A model generated the notes under the pieces. It was not told where the DNA came from. It did not search any database and was given only the letters and a program-made list of their open reading frames with translations. From assembly GCF_008326425.1 (NCBI RefSeq), contig NZ_AP018929.1, positions 2,494,875 to 2,558,874 of the forward strand: a DNA stretch of 64,000 nt, given 5' to 3'. Made by a program: the position numbers and the translations under genes. Of the stretch, positions 26,506 to 36,028 are shown piece by piece; positions within the stretch are counted from its first letter, which is position 1, and each line of letters opens with the position of its first letter. This DNA comes from Sulfuracidifex tepidarius. GTDB lineage: Archaea > Thermoproteota > Thermoprotei_A > Sulfolobales > Sulfolobaceae.

Positions 26506-27552
26506 TTAGGCTGCGACTATCACGTCTTTCTTTGAAATGTTAACTCTCCTATTCATTAGGAAAACTAAAAGTACGAACAAGATAGATGATATCGAAAGAA
26601 TCAAAGACGACATTAATCTGTCATTAAACGCCAGAGATGTTAATTCAGGAAACAGGAGTCCTCCAAAAGATGCAAGGTTCATACTGGGTCCTATTTTAGA
26701 AGGTTCCACGTTTACCTTCCTAGCTAAAATAGGCAAGAGCGAATTCAGTCCTAAACCGAACATTGTGAAAACAGCTAAAAACCCTATGTTTAAAGTAAGA
26801 TAGCCTAGTATAGCCGTAAGAATTATAACTGCATTAATTACGATTATACCTGATAATACTCTCTTAATTGTAGGAAATAGGAGATAAGCAAACAACGAAA
26901 GTGAATACCCTATCACGGTCTCCACGAATGCTTTACTCCCTAACATAGACGGAATTAACTGCATTAAATATGCAGGGACAAATCCTAGAAAGAATATTAC
27001 AAACGCCTTCCATGAAAAAGATAAACTGCCAAGCTTATTAACGTGATATCTTTGGGTCTTCAGTGAAAGTAGGGACAGCGAGAGGATTCCAGGTAGGAAC
27101 ATGTAGGTCCCTAAGCCTAAGTATAGCAAAGCCGACAGAATCCATCCTATTGCCCATCCTCCCATAGTGAGTCCTATTACCTTTCTATTCTCACTAAGGC
27201 TAGCCAACTCTATCGATGCAGAAGTGGCTATTCCGAACATTACGCCTAGAGAAAACCTTGTAACTATCAGAAATGGATAGTTAATTAAAAATGAGTCTGC
27301 TAAAGATATAATGCTCATTATTATTAGCGCATTTATCATGCCTTTTTCTATTCCAAAAATTCCTGTAAACTTCGAATAAACAAAAGGAGTTAACATCCTT
27401 CCTAGAAATGGGACTCCTATCAGAATAATAGAGATCCAAGCAGGTAATTTTTCTAATTCAATGAAGAAAATGTAACCTAATAGGTAAAATGAGGAGAGAG
27501 AGTAAGATAAGATTGGAAGGAAAGCTCTGCTTCCGATGTTATACTTGTACAT
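26506..27552 (-). CDS. MFS-type transporter
   Basis: A 348-residue membrane protein with about ten or eleven hydrophobic segments and no soluble domain. GVPFLGRMLTPFVYSKFTG resembles the loop 2-3 signature of the major facilitator superfamily, and the middle loop is short (KTQRYHVNKLG). It is shorter than the usual 400 residues. It is transcribed ahead of the hydroxyacid dehydrogenase; a carboxylate substrate is an inference only. Confidence 0.78.
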   Translation of the reverse strand: MYKYNIGSRAFLPILSYSLSSFYLLGYIFFIELEKLPAWISIILIGVPFLGRMLTPFVYSKFTGIFGIEKGMINALIIMSIISLADSFLINYPFLIVTRFSLGVMFGIATSASIELASLSENRKVIGLTMGGWAIGWILSALLYLGLGTYMFLPGILSLSLLSLKTQRYHVNKLGSLSFSWKAFVIFFLGFVPAYLMQLIPSMLGSKAFVETVIGYSLSLFAYLLFPTIKRVLSGIIVINAVIILTAILGYLTLNIGFLAVFTMFGLGLNSLLPILARKVNVEPSKIGPSMNLASFGGLLFPELTSLAFNDRLMSSLILSISSILFVLLVFLMNRRVNISKKDVIVAA

Positions 27553-27676
27553 TCTGGTCTATACTTCATACATTACTATCTTTATTTAAATCTTAAGTCA
27601 ACTAAGTTTAAACATTACTAAAAAAGCTTAAACTCTCCTTTTCTTAAAAAGATAAACTAAAGAAAAACCAACTTTT

Positions 27677-28150
27677 TTAAATGAAGTGCAGTCCTTTTCC
27701 CTGAGATGAAGGTTGCCCTAGCTTAGTTGTAAAACTAAGCATAATGAATATTCCTATGTTTCTGACCTTCACAAAGGTCTCCAGGAAATCGTTCTCATCT
27801 GCGACATCAAATATTGCTTTGGTTAACTGAATAACCTGAGGGACTTGTTGACCTAAAGGCAGAGTTGCTATGTCGACACCGTTAAGGAGAGCTTCCTTTT
27901 GGATGTTAAGAAGGAATTCTCCTCTTTCCTCAGGTTTCATGGAAGATAATTTTTGCAGGTGGTCTTCTGCAATTTGTATTCCCATAGCTATAATGTAAAA
28001 GTTACTGCTTTCCTTAAGTCTTATGACATCAACAACTGGACCTCCTTGAGGAGGAGATACAGATAAATGAAAGAACTCCTGAGCTTGAGTTGGTCTGAAA
28101 GTTTTCATATTTAGGGCTTCAAAAAGGAGCCTTACCTTATCGTCATTCAT
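27677..28150 (-). CDS. DUF2299-like protein
   Basis: A 157-residue soluble protein; MNDDKVRLLFEALNMKTFRPT, followed by a beta-rich YIIAMGIQIAEDHLQKL and a helical C-terminus, resembles the archaeal DUF2299 family (fold related to type III secretion chaperones). It lies 31 nt after doxA on the same strand and is probably transcribed with doxDA. A link to thiosulfate oxidation is only contextual. Confidence 0.6.
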   Translation of the reverse strand: MNDDKVRLLFEALNMKTFRPTQAQEFFHLSVSPPQGGPVVDVIRLKESSNFYIIAMGIQIAEDHLQKLSSMKPEERGEFLLNIQKEALLNGVDIATLPLGQQVPQVIQLTKAIFDVADENDFLETFVKVRNIGIFIMLSFTTKLGQPSSQGKGLHFI

Positions 28151-28181
28151 TAGAATAAGAAAGGAGAAAAAGAATTAATTT

Positions 28182-28685
28182 TTAACTTATAGTGAAAGAT
28201 GATTTCGCTGCTGCTTTCATTGGGAGTGCAGGTGTTAGAAGATAAATGGTGTAATGCCCAGGGGATAGCATCACAGGAAGCTTCAGAAGAAATACAGCGT
28301 CAGTACCTAAGCACATGTAGAGACCACTATAGTCATTATAACCTACCGCTTTCTTCAGATCAAATGACGCTTTCGTTACATTGATCACTGAAGATGCGAT
28401 ACCACTGGTATTAAGAGTTAATTTCATTGTAGAGTTTTCAATTATTATCTCAGTAACTGATGCAGGATAAGCGTCGGGCCCATTCACGTCTGTTATATTG
28501 AGAGCAATGTATGTATGACCATCTTTATTGAAAGCGTCAACAGGAGAACAGAATTCAAACTTAGGCTTCTTTGAATCGTTAAATAGGGGACCGTAAACGT
28601 TTCCGTACGATATTTGACCTATTGCGAGAATAGCTACTACAACTATTATAGTAAATAGAATTGCACCTGCTTCGAAGGCTTTCAT
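28182..28685 (-). CDS. doxA: Thiosulfate:quinone oxidoreductase small subunit DoxA
   Basis: A 167-residue protein with one N-terminal membrane helix (about residues 6-26, AILFTIIVVVAILAIGQI) and an outward-facing beta-rich domain with two cysteines (KFEFCSPVDAF, LYMCLGTDAVF). It matches DoxA, partner of DoxD in oxidation of thiosulfate to tetrathionate with caldariellaquinone as acceptor. The gene follows doxD after 6 nt. The end LTPALPMKAAAKSSFTIS is typical. Confidence 0.87.
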   Translation of the reverse strand: MKAFEAGAILFTIIVVVAILAIGQISYGNVYGPLFNDSKKPKFEFCSPVDAFNKDGHTYIALNITDVNGPDAYPASVTEIIIENSTMKLTLNTSGIASSVINVTKASFDLKKAVGYNDYSGLYMCLGTDAVFLLKLPVMLSPGHYTIYLLTPALPMKAAAKSSFTIS

Positions 28686-28691
28686 GATTAA

Positions 28692-29240
28692 TCACCATAA
28701 CCTAATGTACTTTAACAGAGGAGCGTTGATTATTGGTCTGTCCCCATACTTCTTGTAAAGTATCTCGTCGATTCCATATTTCCTCCCTGCTCCGGCTATC
28801 ATTATCGATACTGCACCAGCGAGTAGTAAAGCTAAAATCTGCCATTCGTCTTCACATGTAGAACCTAACCATGCTGCAGGAGCTAAAGATAATGCCATTC
28901 CTCCCGCTATGAAACCAAAGAGCCTCGATAAGACCCCGAAGATCAATGCCAAACCTACTATTATTTCAAACGCGCTAAATATTGTCAAAAAAGTTGCTCC
29001 TAATGATGGGTCTTGCAAAAATGATAGCAGAGGACCCTTAAATATTCCTGCATGTGGTAGGAACGTCACTACCTTATTTAAAACAAATGAGGAAGAGCTT
29101 GGATCTAACTTTGCGGGCTTAAGTACGGCTTTTCTTAGCCCTCCATCTAACCACATCCAACCTACTGCGAAGCGCAAAGGAAGATAGGAGATCGTCTTTA
29201 CATTCTCCAGATCCTCCTTTCCCTCTGTCTTACCGCTCAA
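28692..29240 (-). CDS. doxD: Thiosulfate:quinone oxidoreductase large subunit DoxD
   Basis: A 182-residue membrane protein with four hydrophobic segments of the DoxD/DoxX superfamily. Recognisable stretches are [20 protein letters not shown], then [19 protein letters not shown] and [20 protein letters not shown]. Start TTG 29240 gives [10 protein letters not shown]. The gene heads a doxD-doxA-DUF2299 unit, in the order known for Acidianus-type TQO. A short inverted repeat covers its TATA region (29270-29285). Confidence 0.9.
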   Translation of the reverse strand: MSGKTEGKEDLENVKTISYLPLRFAVGWMWLDGGLRKAVLKPAKLDPSSSSFVLNKVVTFLPHAGIFKGPLLSFLQDPSLGATFLTIFSAFEIIVGLALIFGVLSRLFGFIAGGMALSLAPAAWLGSTCEDEWQILALLLAGAVSIMIAGAGRKYGIDEILYKKYGDRPIINAPLLKYIRLW

Positions 29241-29269
29241 ACAGAATCACTAAAAATACTATGGATTAC

Positions 29270-29285
29270 TAACTTAAAAAAGTTA
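29270..29285. promoter_or_regulatory. Inverted repeat over the doxD promoter
   Basis: TAACTT (29270-29275) and AAGTTA (29280-29285) flank AAAA. On the minus strand the same bases contain the best TATA-like stretch, about 35 bp before the TTG start of doxD. The overlap suggests an operator, but 6-bp arms in AT-rich DNA are weak evidence. Confidence 0.35.
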
Positions 29286-29464
29286 ACCAAATTTTTAGTT
29301 TTAATTCTATTACTAAAGAAAAAGTTAATATTATTAATGATTATAAAAATTAATATAAAGTTATCTTTAATTTTGTTATTATCGTTTTGATCGCCTTGTA
29401 AACGAGAACAAGATCATTATATTAAGGATTATAAAGGAACTAGAATAAAGATAGATGATTTTAC

Positions 29465-29794
29465 ATGACAAGTTTAAACGAAACGTTATGGGAGGTAATC
29501 AATAACCTGATTCCTCTATTTCAGGACGACGTTGATACTTTCTTGACCAAGGAAGGATACATTAGCGAAGAAGACAGAGGAAAATGGAATAATGCGGTTA
29601 GAATAATAAAAGAGGCCTATCGGAAATCATTCTCTTCAAACTCTGAGGCTATAGAAGATGTGAAAAAGGCATTAAATGAATTAGCTGGAATATCACCTAA
29701 GAAACCTCTTCCTCCAGAAATGAAAACTAGGTTTGAGGAAATTAGAACGTACCTCTCGTCTGTCATACCAAAGGAACTAAGCTCTACTCAATAG
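29465..29794 (+). CDS. Uncharacterised 109-residue helical protein
   Basis: An acidic/basic helical protein (LWEVINNLIPLFQDDVDTF; WNNAVRIIKEAYRKSF; EAIEDVKKALNELAG) without recognised family or cysteines. A TATA box GATTATAAAGG lies about 30 bp before ATG 29465, so it is likely a leaderless message. It is divergent from doxD and may share regulation with it. Confidence 0.65.
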   Translation: MTSLNETLWEVINNLIPLFQDDVDTFLTKEGYISEEDRGKWNNAVRIIKEAYRKSFSSNSEAIEDVKKALNELAGISPKKPLPPEMKTRFEEIRTYLSSVIPKELSSTQ

Positions 29795-30004
29795 TTTCAT
29801 CTCTCTATCTGTTTTTCATATTATGACCTTATTTTCAACAAACCTTTTTTGAAACTACCTTAAATTTGTAAAGAAGTTAAATATTCCTATAAGCTTGGTT
29901 AAAAGGTTTTTATGATGTGTGCTTAAAAGCTTTCATGGAAAAATCCCCCTTAATTTAGGATAGTTTTAAAAACAGATCGCAGAGAAAAGCTTATAGGGAG
30001 AAAT

Positions 30005-31399
30005 ATGACGCTCAGCAAAGCTGTCCTTTCTTTTAAGGAAACATATGGACAAGCAATGGCAGTTACTGCACCTTTAGGAAGTGTAGTTTCAACATCTACT
30101 GCAGCAATAGTTTATGCAGGGGATTCGGTAGTTTTCACCACGTTGCTTTCATTGCTTGCAAGTGCGCTGTGGATATATAATCTCACTCTGTACAGTAAGA
30201 AACTTGCCAGCGCGGGGGGCTTCTATACCTTTAATTTTAGCGCATGGAGAAGCAAAAAACTCTCCTTTCTTGAAGCACTCACTGAAGTATTTGCATATTC
30301 TATGTTGAATGCCGTAAATGCAATAACGACCTATCTCATCGTTAGTATCGGGCTTTCCATTATAGGTATATCAATTCCTCTTTGGGTAGGAGCAATTGTA
30401 ATTGCAGTTTCAGTTATGTATCCTTCCTTGATATCATTGACTCACATAAAGAAGTTAATGTCGTATGTGATTACAGTCAGTGCAACAGCTGAGGCAGCAC
30501 TCCTGATAGGAATTTTCATCCTTTCTCTCCATGGTGGATTCCATTATAACTATGTTATCCCTAAGGATGTAAACATGGGGAACTTGGCAACAGCATTCGT
30601 GCTAACCACAGTTAGCATTTCGGGGGCTGGTGCTGCTACCTATCTGGGAGAGGAAACAAAGGAACCTCTTAAAAACGTATCCAGGGGAATGTGGTTAGCT
30701 CTATTGATTGGAGGAATATCGATGTTCCTAGGCACTTATGCTTTAGTAGCTCTTTGGAACGGCTCGCTCACATCTCTTGCAAACTCCCCTCAACCCCTCC
30801 TTTATGAGATGATGACTTACGGTCCCCTATTCATGTTAATAGCCCTCGTACTTTCAATAAACAGTTTGTTAAGCTCCAACATAGGCACTACAATTGGAGC
30901 TTCAAGGGTTCTCTTTAATTTGGCAAGGGAAGACGCAGCACCTAAAATTTTCTTAAGAACTAACAAGAATGGAGAGCCAGTGATAGCAACTATAACTATA
31001 GCATTAATAACAACAGTTGTAACAATAGGAAGCGTATTTACCTTAGGTTTAGTCACTGCATTCACTGAAGTAAGTGCTGTTACTGGTATACTCTGGCTCT
31101 TAGGAAGGCTATTCGATGGAATAGGAGTGCCCGTATTATATTGGAGAATAAGAGAACTCAGTTTCATTTCCCTTATGATCCCTGTAGCTGCAACTGGGAT
31201 AAATCTCTGGGGAGACATAACCTCTATCATTTCGATGGATCTAAATCAGGCTATAATCCTCGGAATTATCTTGATGATAACTTTAGTATGGTACGTAAAG
31301 AAGGCCAGATTTGGACGTCCTGGTAGACTAGTAGTAAACGAACAAAATGAGGTAATGGATGTAGATGAATACTTGAAAAGAAAAGTAAGTGCTAAATAA
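30005..31399 (+). CDS. APC-family amino acid permease
   Basis: A 464-residue transporter with about 12 hydrophobic segments. The start YGQAMAVTAPLGSVVSTSTAAIVYAG corresponds to the first helix with its broken, substrate-binding stretch, and ISGAGAATYLGEETKEPLKNVSRGMW is the conserved region between helices 6 and 8 of the APC superfamily. A ribosome binding GGGAG ends 5 nt before ATG 30005. It is monocistronic. The substrate is unknown. A second APC permease is encoded at 48568-50169. Confidence 0.9.
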   Translation: MTLSKAVLSFKETYGQAMAVTAPLGSVVSTSTAAIVYAGDSVVFTTLLSLLASALWIYNLTLYSKKLASAGGFYTFNFSAWRSKKLSFLEALTEVFAYSMLNAVNAITTYLIVSIGLSIIGISIPLWVGAIVIAVSVMYPSLISLTHIKKLMSYVITVSATAEAALLIGIFILSLHGGFHYNYVIPKDVNMGNLATAFVLTTVSISGAGAATYLGEETKEPLKNVSRGMWLALLIGGISMFLGTYALVALWNGSLTSLANSPQPLLYEMMTYGPLFMLIALVLSINSLLSSNIGTTIGASRVLFNLAREDAAPKIFLRTNKNGEPVIATITIALITTVVTIGSVFTLGLVTAFTEVSAVTGILWLLGRLFDGIGVPVLYWRIRELSFISLMIPVAATGINLWGDITSIISMDLNQAIILGIILMITLVWYVKKARFGRPGRLVVNEQNEVMDVDEYLKRKVSAK

Positions 31400-31482
31400 A
31401 TCTTATCACTTTATTCTTACAGTTCTTATTAAAGAATTTTATATTTCTATAACTTACTTTTTTAATCGTCTTTTTTATCTTT

Positions 31483-32025
31483 TTATCTAACTAGAAAGTT
31501 CCAAAAAGCTATAGTTACAAGGAAACCTACAAAAGTTCCTGCAACTAATTGCCCCTTAGTATGCTTTTTTAGAAAGTATCTAGATAATATTACCAATAAT
31601 CCAAAGGGAATAGCAAGAAGAACATCGTAGCCAAGAACTAGGTAAGCGTAAGTTATGAAGCCGGACATTGCTGTAGCATGAATGCTAATTTTCCATTTTA
31701 AAGAAATTACACCATCAATAAACGTAACCGCAGAAGTAGCTAAAATTCCTACTGAAGTTATAATATATCTAGAAATAATAAGAGATACTAAAAGATAAAC
31801 TAGTGAAGACGCAAATAAGATTTTAGGTCTTATCTCACGCAAGTCAGAGTTTTTCCCACGATAAAGAAAATATGGAGTAAGAGAACCTGCAATGATAACT
31901 AATATAAAAATCAAGGCAGTTACTATAGCTCCATAGTTGTAAAAAGTTATTAAAGCGACCCAAATAGGTAGTTGAACTAATGGATGGCCGACAAGGGATA
32001 GGAACTCCCAGATCCTGTTCTTCAC
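31483..32025 (-). CDS. PAP2-superfamily membrane protein
   Basis: A 180-residue protein with about five hydrophobic segments. KISIHATAMSG and SRYFLKKHTKGQLVAG correspond to the SxH and SRx5H motifs of type 2 phosphatidic acid phosphatases; the first motif (K-x6-RP) is weak (REIRPKILF). It may dephosphorylate lipid or dolichol-type pyrophosphates on the outer membrane face. The reduced motifs make catalysis uncertain. It lies next to the methyltransferase gene on the same strand, 31 nt apart. Confidence 0.65.
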   Translation of the reverse strand: MKNRIWEFLSLVGHPLVQLPIWVALITFYNYGAIVTALIFILVIIAGSLTPYFLYRGKNSDLREIRPKILFASSLVYLLVSLIISRYIITSVGILATSAVTFIDGVISLKWKISIHATAMSGFITYAYLVLGYDVLLAIPFGLLVILSRYFLKKHTKGQLVAGTFVGFLVTIAFWNFLVR

Positions 32026-32056
32026 ACCATGTACTGAGCTCGTAATCTTATAAGTT

Positions 32057-32605
32057 TCAACTCTTCACCCTTTCAAATAGAAGTCCAAAATGATAAGGAC
32101 CCACTTCAAACCTTTCCTTTAGGACATAGTCTGGAAATCTACTAACGTAGTCTTCTTCGCTCATCCTCAAATAGTAAGGTGGTCCTTGTTCAGTTCTTGT
32201 ATCTTTCTTCCAATCTACTATGAGAATTCTCGAGTTCCTTTTGCTTATTCTCTTTATTTCCTCATAGATTTCCTCCTTATTTTCCATATCATGAAAAGAA
32301 TTCGCCATCAGGACTAAATCTATCGTATTGCTCGGGACTAGTTTTACGGATTCAAAGAATTGAACCTTGTCATTTTTGCAATTCCTTTTAGCTGTATCTA
32401 ACATCAGTTGATTGTTATCTATACAGTAGACCTTCAAGGCTATTTTAATTAATCTAATACAATAGAAACCGGGACCACATCCAATATCTACAACTACGTC
32501 ATTATTTTTTACGAATTTTGGTAAAAATAGATCCGGATCTTCGAACTGTTTACGTTTATCGCTCATAAGAAAGTCAATCATCTTCTCATAATTCTTGAGA
32601 ACCAT
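32057..32605 (-). CDS. Class I SAM-dependent methyltransferase
   Basis: A 182-residue Rossmann methyltransferase: motif I VVDIGCGPGFYCIRL (about residues 37-51), acidic post-I CIDNNQ, motif III/IV TIDLVLMANSFHDM and RILIVDWKK. It has the ubiE/small-molecule methyltransferase layout. Substrate not known. It probably forms a two-gene unit with the PAP2-like gene. Confidence 0.83.
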   Translation of the reverse strand: MVLKNYEKMIDFLMSDKRKQFEDPDLFLPKFVKNNDVVVDIGCGPGFYCIRLIKIALKVYCIDNNQLMLDTAKRNCKNDKVQFFESVKLVPSNTIDLVLMANSFHDMENKEEIYEEIKRISKRNSRILIVDWKKDTRTEQGPPYYLRMSEEDYVSRFPDYVLKERFEVGPYHFGLLFERVKS

Positions 32606-33080
32606 AGGTATATTTCGTACCTAAAGTTTTTAACCTTTTTTAAAATGTTGTAAAGACATCTGTAATTATTTTCCAACTATTTTACTTATATTACAGATTA
32701 TCGCTAAAAGAAGTATAACAACATTAAGTAGATTATTTATATATATAAAATTATTAAAATTTTTCAAGGAAATTTAAGATACCTTATAAGGAAAGCTTTT
32801 ATGGGAAATCTCCTAGATACCATAACATCATAAGAAATATTTCATATTTCTGCTTAAAATATATATAAGTGAATTAGAATCTATCTCATACATTATATAT
32901 GAAAAGATAATGAGCAGGACTATCTAAGTCGATAATTTATCAATAACTTAAGTAATAAAGGATGTAAAAGATTATATTTCCATTTTAATAATTTAATTAA
33001 TGATTCTTTATTTTAATGAATAATTTCATCCAGACTACCTACATTAATTTATAATAAGGAGTCAAGTCTCAAATGATTCT
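32606..33080. other. AT-rich intergenic region between divergent genes
   Basis: About 475 bp with no ORF. It has a loose inverted repeat, ATCTGTAAT (32658-32666) and ATTACAGAT (32690-32698), 9-bp perfect arms 23 bp apart, and at its right end the TATA box ATTTATAATAA (33047-33057) of the DUF929 gene. Confidence 0.55.
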
Positions 33081-33806
33081 ATGATAAAAAAGACCATCAG
33101 TTACATAGCAGCGATTCTGTTATCATTAGTTTTCTTCACACTCGTAGTACTTCCTTCTTTACTTCCTAATAATTTATTTCATTTCATAAAGGTGAGCAAT
33201 AAAGGGTATAGTGAAAATGTTTCAATTTATTTGATAAGCTGGTACGGTTGTCCCTTCGGTGCCTCTCTTTCATGGCCACTTTATGACGTTTTAAGCCATT
33301 TTGGAAATGTTACTGTTGAAACACATTATTCAATATATGAATCTGATGTTGGAGGATATGTGCCTGGCCTATTGTTCCTGGGTTTCATTCCGAACTCAAC
33401 TGTGTCATTTCATTATATCTATTTGTATAACCAATACCTAAACGCCAGTCCGGAAGGAACTCCGATGAAGAATCTAGTAAATGGTGGAATCGAGGAACTA
33501 AGGAACGAAGCGCCCGCATGGGTTTATCAGCTAATTTTAAAATATGATATAAATGATTCCGACATATTTACCGGATTTTCTATTGTGTCGCCGGCTTACA
33601 TGGGGAATCCGCCACACATACCGACTACGCTTATAATAACAGGACCTAACGGAACTTGGATCCTTATAGGTTATCTAAATAGTCTTAACCCATCCTCCTT
33701 GGCGGTATCCTCAGAAGGGCAGATCAGCAAAAGCCACATGTTATCACTACCATCGGTAGAGGAATCGGCCTCTACCATCATGTCAATTATAAACTCCGTA
33801 GAGTAG
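33081..33806 (+). CDS. DUF929 protein, membrane-anchored thioredoxin-like
   Basis: A 241-residue protein of the Sulfolobales-specific DUF929 family. It has an N-terminal helix (ISYIAAILLSLVFFTLVVLP) and an outside domain starting VSIYLISWYGCPFGASLSW, where the single Cys follows Trp-Tyr-Gly as in a thioredoxin-like active site with only one cysteine. Other conserved parts are PHIPTTLIITGPNGTWILIGY. Role unknown; a secreted redox or persulfide-linked activity is possible. A TATA box ATTTATAATAA lies about 28 bp before ATG 33081, so it is leaderless. A paralogue is encoded at 38397-39266. Confidence 0.82.
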   Translation: MIKKTISYIAAILLSLVFFTLVVLPSLLPNNLFHFIKVSNKGYSENVSIYLISWYGCPFGASLSWPLYDVLSHFGNVTVETHYSIYESDVGGYVPGLLFLGFIPNSTVSFHYIYLYNQYLNASPEGTPMKNLVNGGIEELRNEAPAWVYQLILKYDINDSDIFTGFSIVSPAYMGNPPHIPTTLIITGPNGTWILIGYLNSLNPSSLAVSSEGQISKSHMLSLPSVEESASTIMSIINSVE

Positions 33807-33824
33807 AAAATGAGGATAAAAATC

Positions 33825-34235
33825 CTATTGTTTTGAGGTTATCTTCCTATCCCTTATGATATACCATGTTCCAAGGGATATAGCTCCAACTTTTCCATCT
33901 CTATCCGTCAACTCGATAAGAACAACTACCGCAGTCCTTCCTTTCCTCACAACCCTAGCCTTGCACTTGAAAGGTCCATTGAACATGGGCTCAAGGAAGT
34001 TGATTTTCATCTCCTGAGTTACTTGATCCAATCCATCGTTTACTGTGCTAACTGCCAACCCACCGGCTAAATCTATCGCAGTGGCCATTATACCTCCGTT
34101 CAAAACTCCTCCTCTCCTAGTTAACTCCTCCTTAAAGGGAAACTCTATTTCACTCTCTCCATTTTCCATCCTTAATATTTTAGCATTAAGAAGAGAAGAA
34201 ATGTTTCTCTCCTTATCCTTGACGTCAGAAATCAA
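33825..34235 (-). CDS. PaaI-type hotdog-fold thioesterase
   Basis: A 136-residue hotdog protein. RRGGVLNGGIMATAIDLAGGLAV is the active-site region with the Asn/Asp-type residues of PaaI-like acyl-CoA thioesterases, followed by QEMKINFLEPMF and a beta-strand end (GTWYII). It would hydrolyse aryl- or acyl-CoA esters. It lies 40 nt downstream of the ferredoxin gene on the same strand. Confidence 0.85.
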   Translation of the reverse strand: MISDVKDKERNISSLLNAKILRMENGESEIEFPFKEELTRRGGVLNGGIMATAIDLAGGLAVSTVNDGLDQVTQEMKINFLEPMFNGPFKCKARVVRKGRTAVVVLIELTDRDGKVGAISLGTWYIIRDRKITSKQ

Positions 34236-34275
34236 GACTGAACTTGAAAATAAGATGAAAATTACCTAAAAAAGG

Positions 34276-34593
<318 letters not shown>

Positions 34594-34754
34594 TCACCAT
34601 TAATAACAAGGGCTGTTTCTCTTAATAATCTAACCCCTATCATGTTCGGGATTTAAAGATACATTTAAAGAAATATTAATTGTAAATATTTTTATAGCAA
34701 AATATTAGAAAATTTAAACCACTTTGTAGAATTATTGCCTTATAAGGAAGAAAT

Positions 34755-35897
34755 TTAGATCAGAGCTAATAAACCACCAAGAATTATTAATGATACTATA
34801 ACCCAATACACAACCATTCCTCTCTTACTTGTAGCGTGTTCTCCCATTAAGTTCTTGTTAGATGCTATGAAACCCATCAGGACTATTGGAAAGACTAATG
34901 CTAAAACCTCAAATACCATCAAGTTGAGTACTACATTAATCAATGAATCTGAAATTATTGGTATGAGAGCCGCCGGGAGGGACTCCGCTAAGTAAACCTT
35001 GAACCAGTTTCTCCTACCTATTCCCAAAGCTTCCGTAACACCCCATGCACTTCCAAGTGATATAATTACAAGGGCAATAAACCCGGATAACACAAGTGCC
35101 ATCCCAAATACCAATGGAGAATAGGGACCTGCTATAGAAGAGAGAGAACTGGAAATCACGGATGGGTCTTGGAAATTAGCGTTTTTCAGCCCAGTAGAGG
35201 CAACCTCTATAGCAACCATGAGAAGCTCTGAAACCAGAGCGCCTACGAAAGTCTCGATCCTCATTGCCTTCACATTATGTATCCTCTTCTCAGCCGTCGC
35301 AGATGCCTGATAAAAGAGCATGAACGGCATTACTACTGCACCTATGTTTGCTGCAGCGAGGAATATGAAGCTCTTGGAGGTAGAGAAGAGAAAAGGAGAG
35401 GAGTATGGGTCAAATCCTCTAAACAAGGCAGCAAGGATGTATATCGCTATCATTATAATGGAGCCTGCAATTAGATATTTCTCAACTCTCATGTATTCTC
35501 TTTTATAGACTAGGAAGAGGTGCAAGAGATAAGCTATAGGAACGGATACGAGGGGAGAAATCCCCACCATTTCCATACCTACAGCTATTCCAGTGTACTC
35601 TGCGGCGTAGCTTAGGAAGTCTATCGTCGCCATTGGCATTGCAGATAATAACGCTACTTTAGGTCCCATGTTTTCCCTCAAAATTTCAGCTAAACCCTTA
35701 CCGGTAGCTATTCCTATTCTCCCTGAGACCTCCTGAACCATGTAAAGGGGAACTACAAGCAGTAGAAGAAACCAGATCAGTCCATATCCGTATTGAACTC
35801 CGTTCTGGGCTGCCGTAATCAGGCTGGCTGCGTCCATATCGGCTATCATGACAAGCCAAGCAGGACCCCAACTCCTGAAGACTCCTTTGATACTCAC
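34755..35897 (-). CDS. NRAMP-like divalent metal transporter
   Basis: A 380-residue protein with about eleven hydrophobic segments and the overall NRAMP pattern. The helix-1 metal motif DPGN reads ADMDAASL here, and helix 6 reads AVVMPFMLFYQAS instead of MPHN. The changed residues put it outside classical Mn/Fe transporters and closer to NRAMP-related transporters of other cations. Start ATG 35897. It is monocistronic and divergent from the helicase gene. Confidence 0.78.
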   Translation of the reverse strand: MSIKGVFRSWGPAWLVMIADMDAASLITAAQNGVQYGYGLIWFLLLLVVPLYMVQEVSGRIGIATGKGLAEILRENMGPKVALLSAMPMATIDFLSYAAEYTGIAVGMEMVGISPLVSVPIAYLLHLFLVYKREYMRVEKYLIAGSIIMIAIYILAALFRGFDPYSSPFLFSTSKSFIFLAAANIGAVVMPFMLFYQASATAEKRIHNVKAMRIETFVGALVSELLMVAIEVASTGLKNANFQDPSVISSSLSSIAGPYSPLVFGMALVLSGFIALVIISLGSAWGVTEALGIGRRNWFKVYLAESLPAALIPIISDSLINVVLNLMVFEVLALVFPIVLMGFIASNKNLMGEHATSKRGMVVYWVIVSLIILGGLLALI

Positions 35898-36028
35898 ATT
35901 TTCATCTTACACTCAGAACTATTAAACTTTACGACTGGGCGTAAAAGTTAGAAAAATAAAGAAAAAAATAATAAAAAGGAAAAAGAAAAATTGCATAAGT
36001 TTAAAGTCGTGTGTCATTGAAGTTAATT

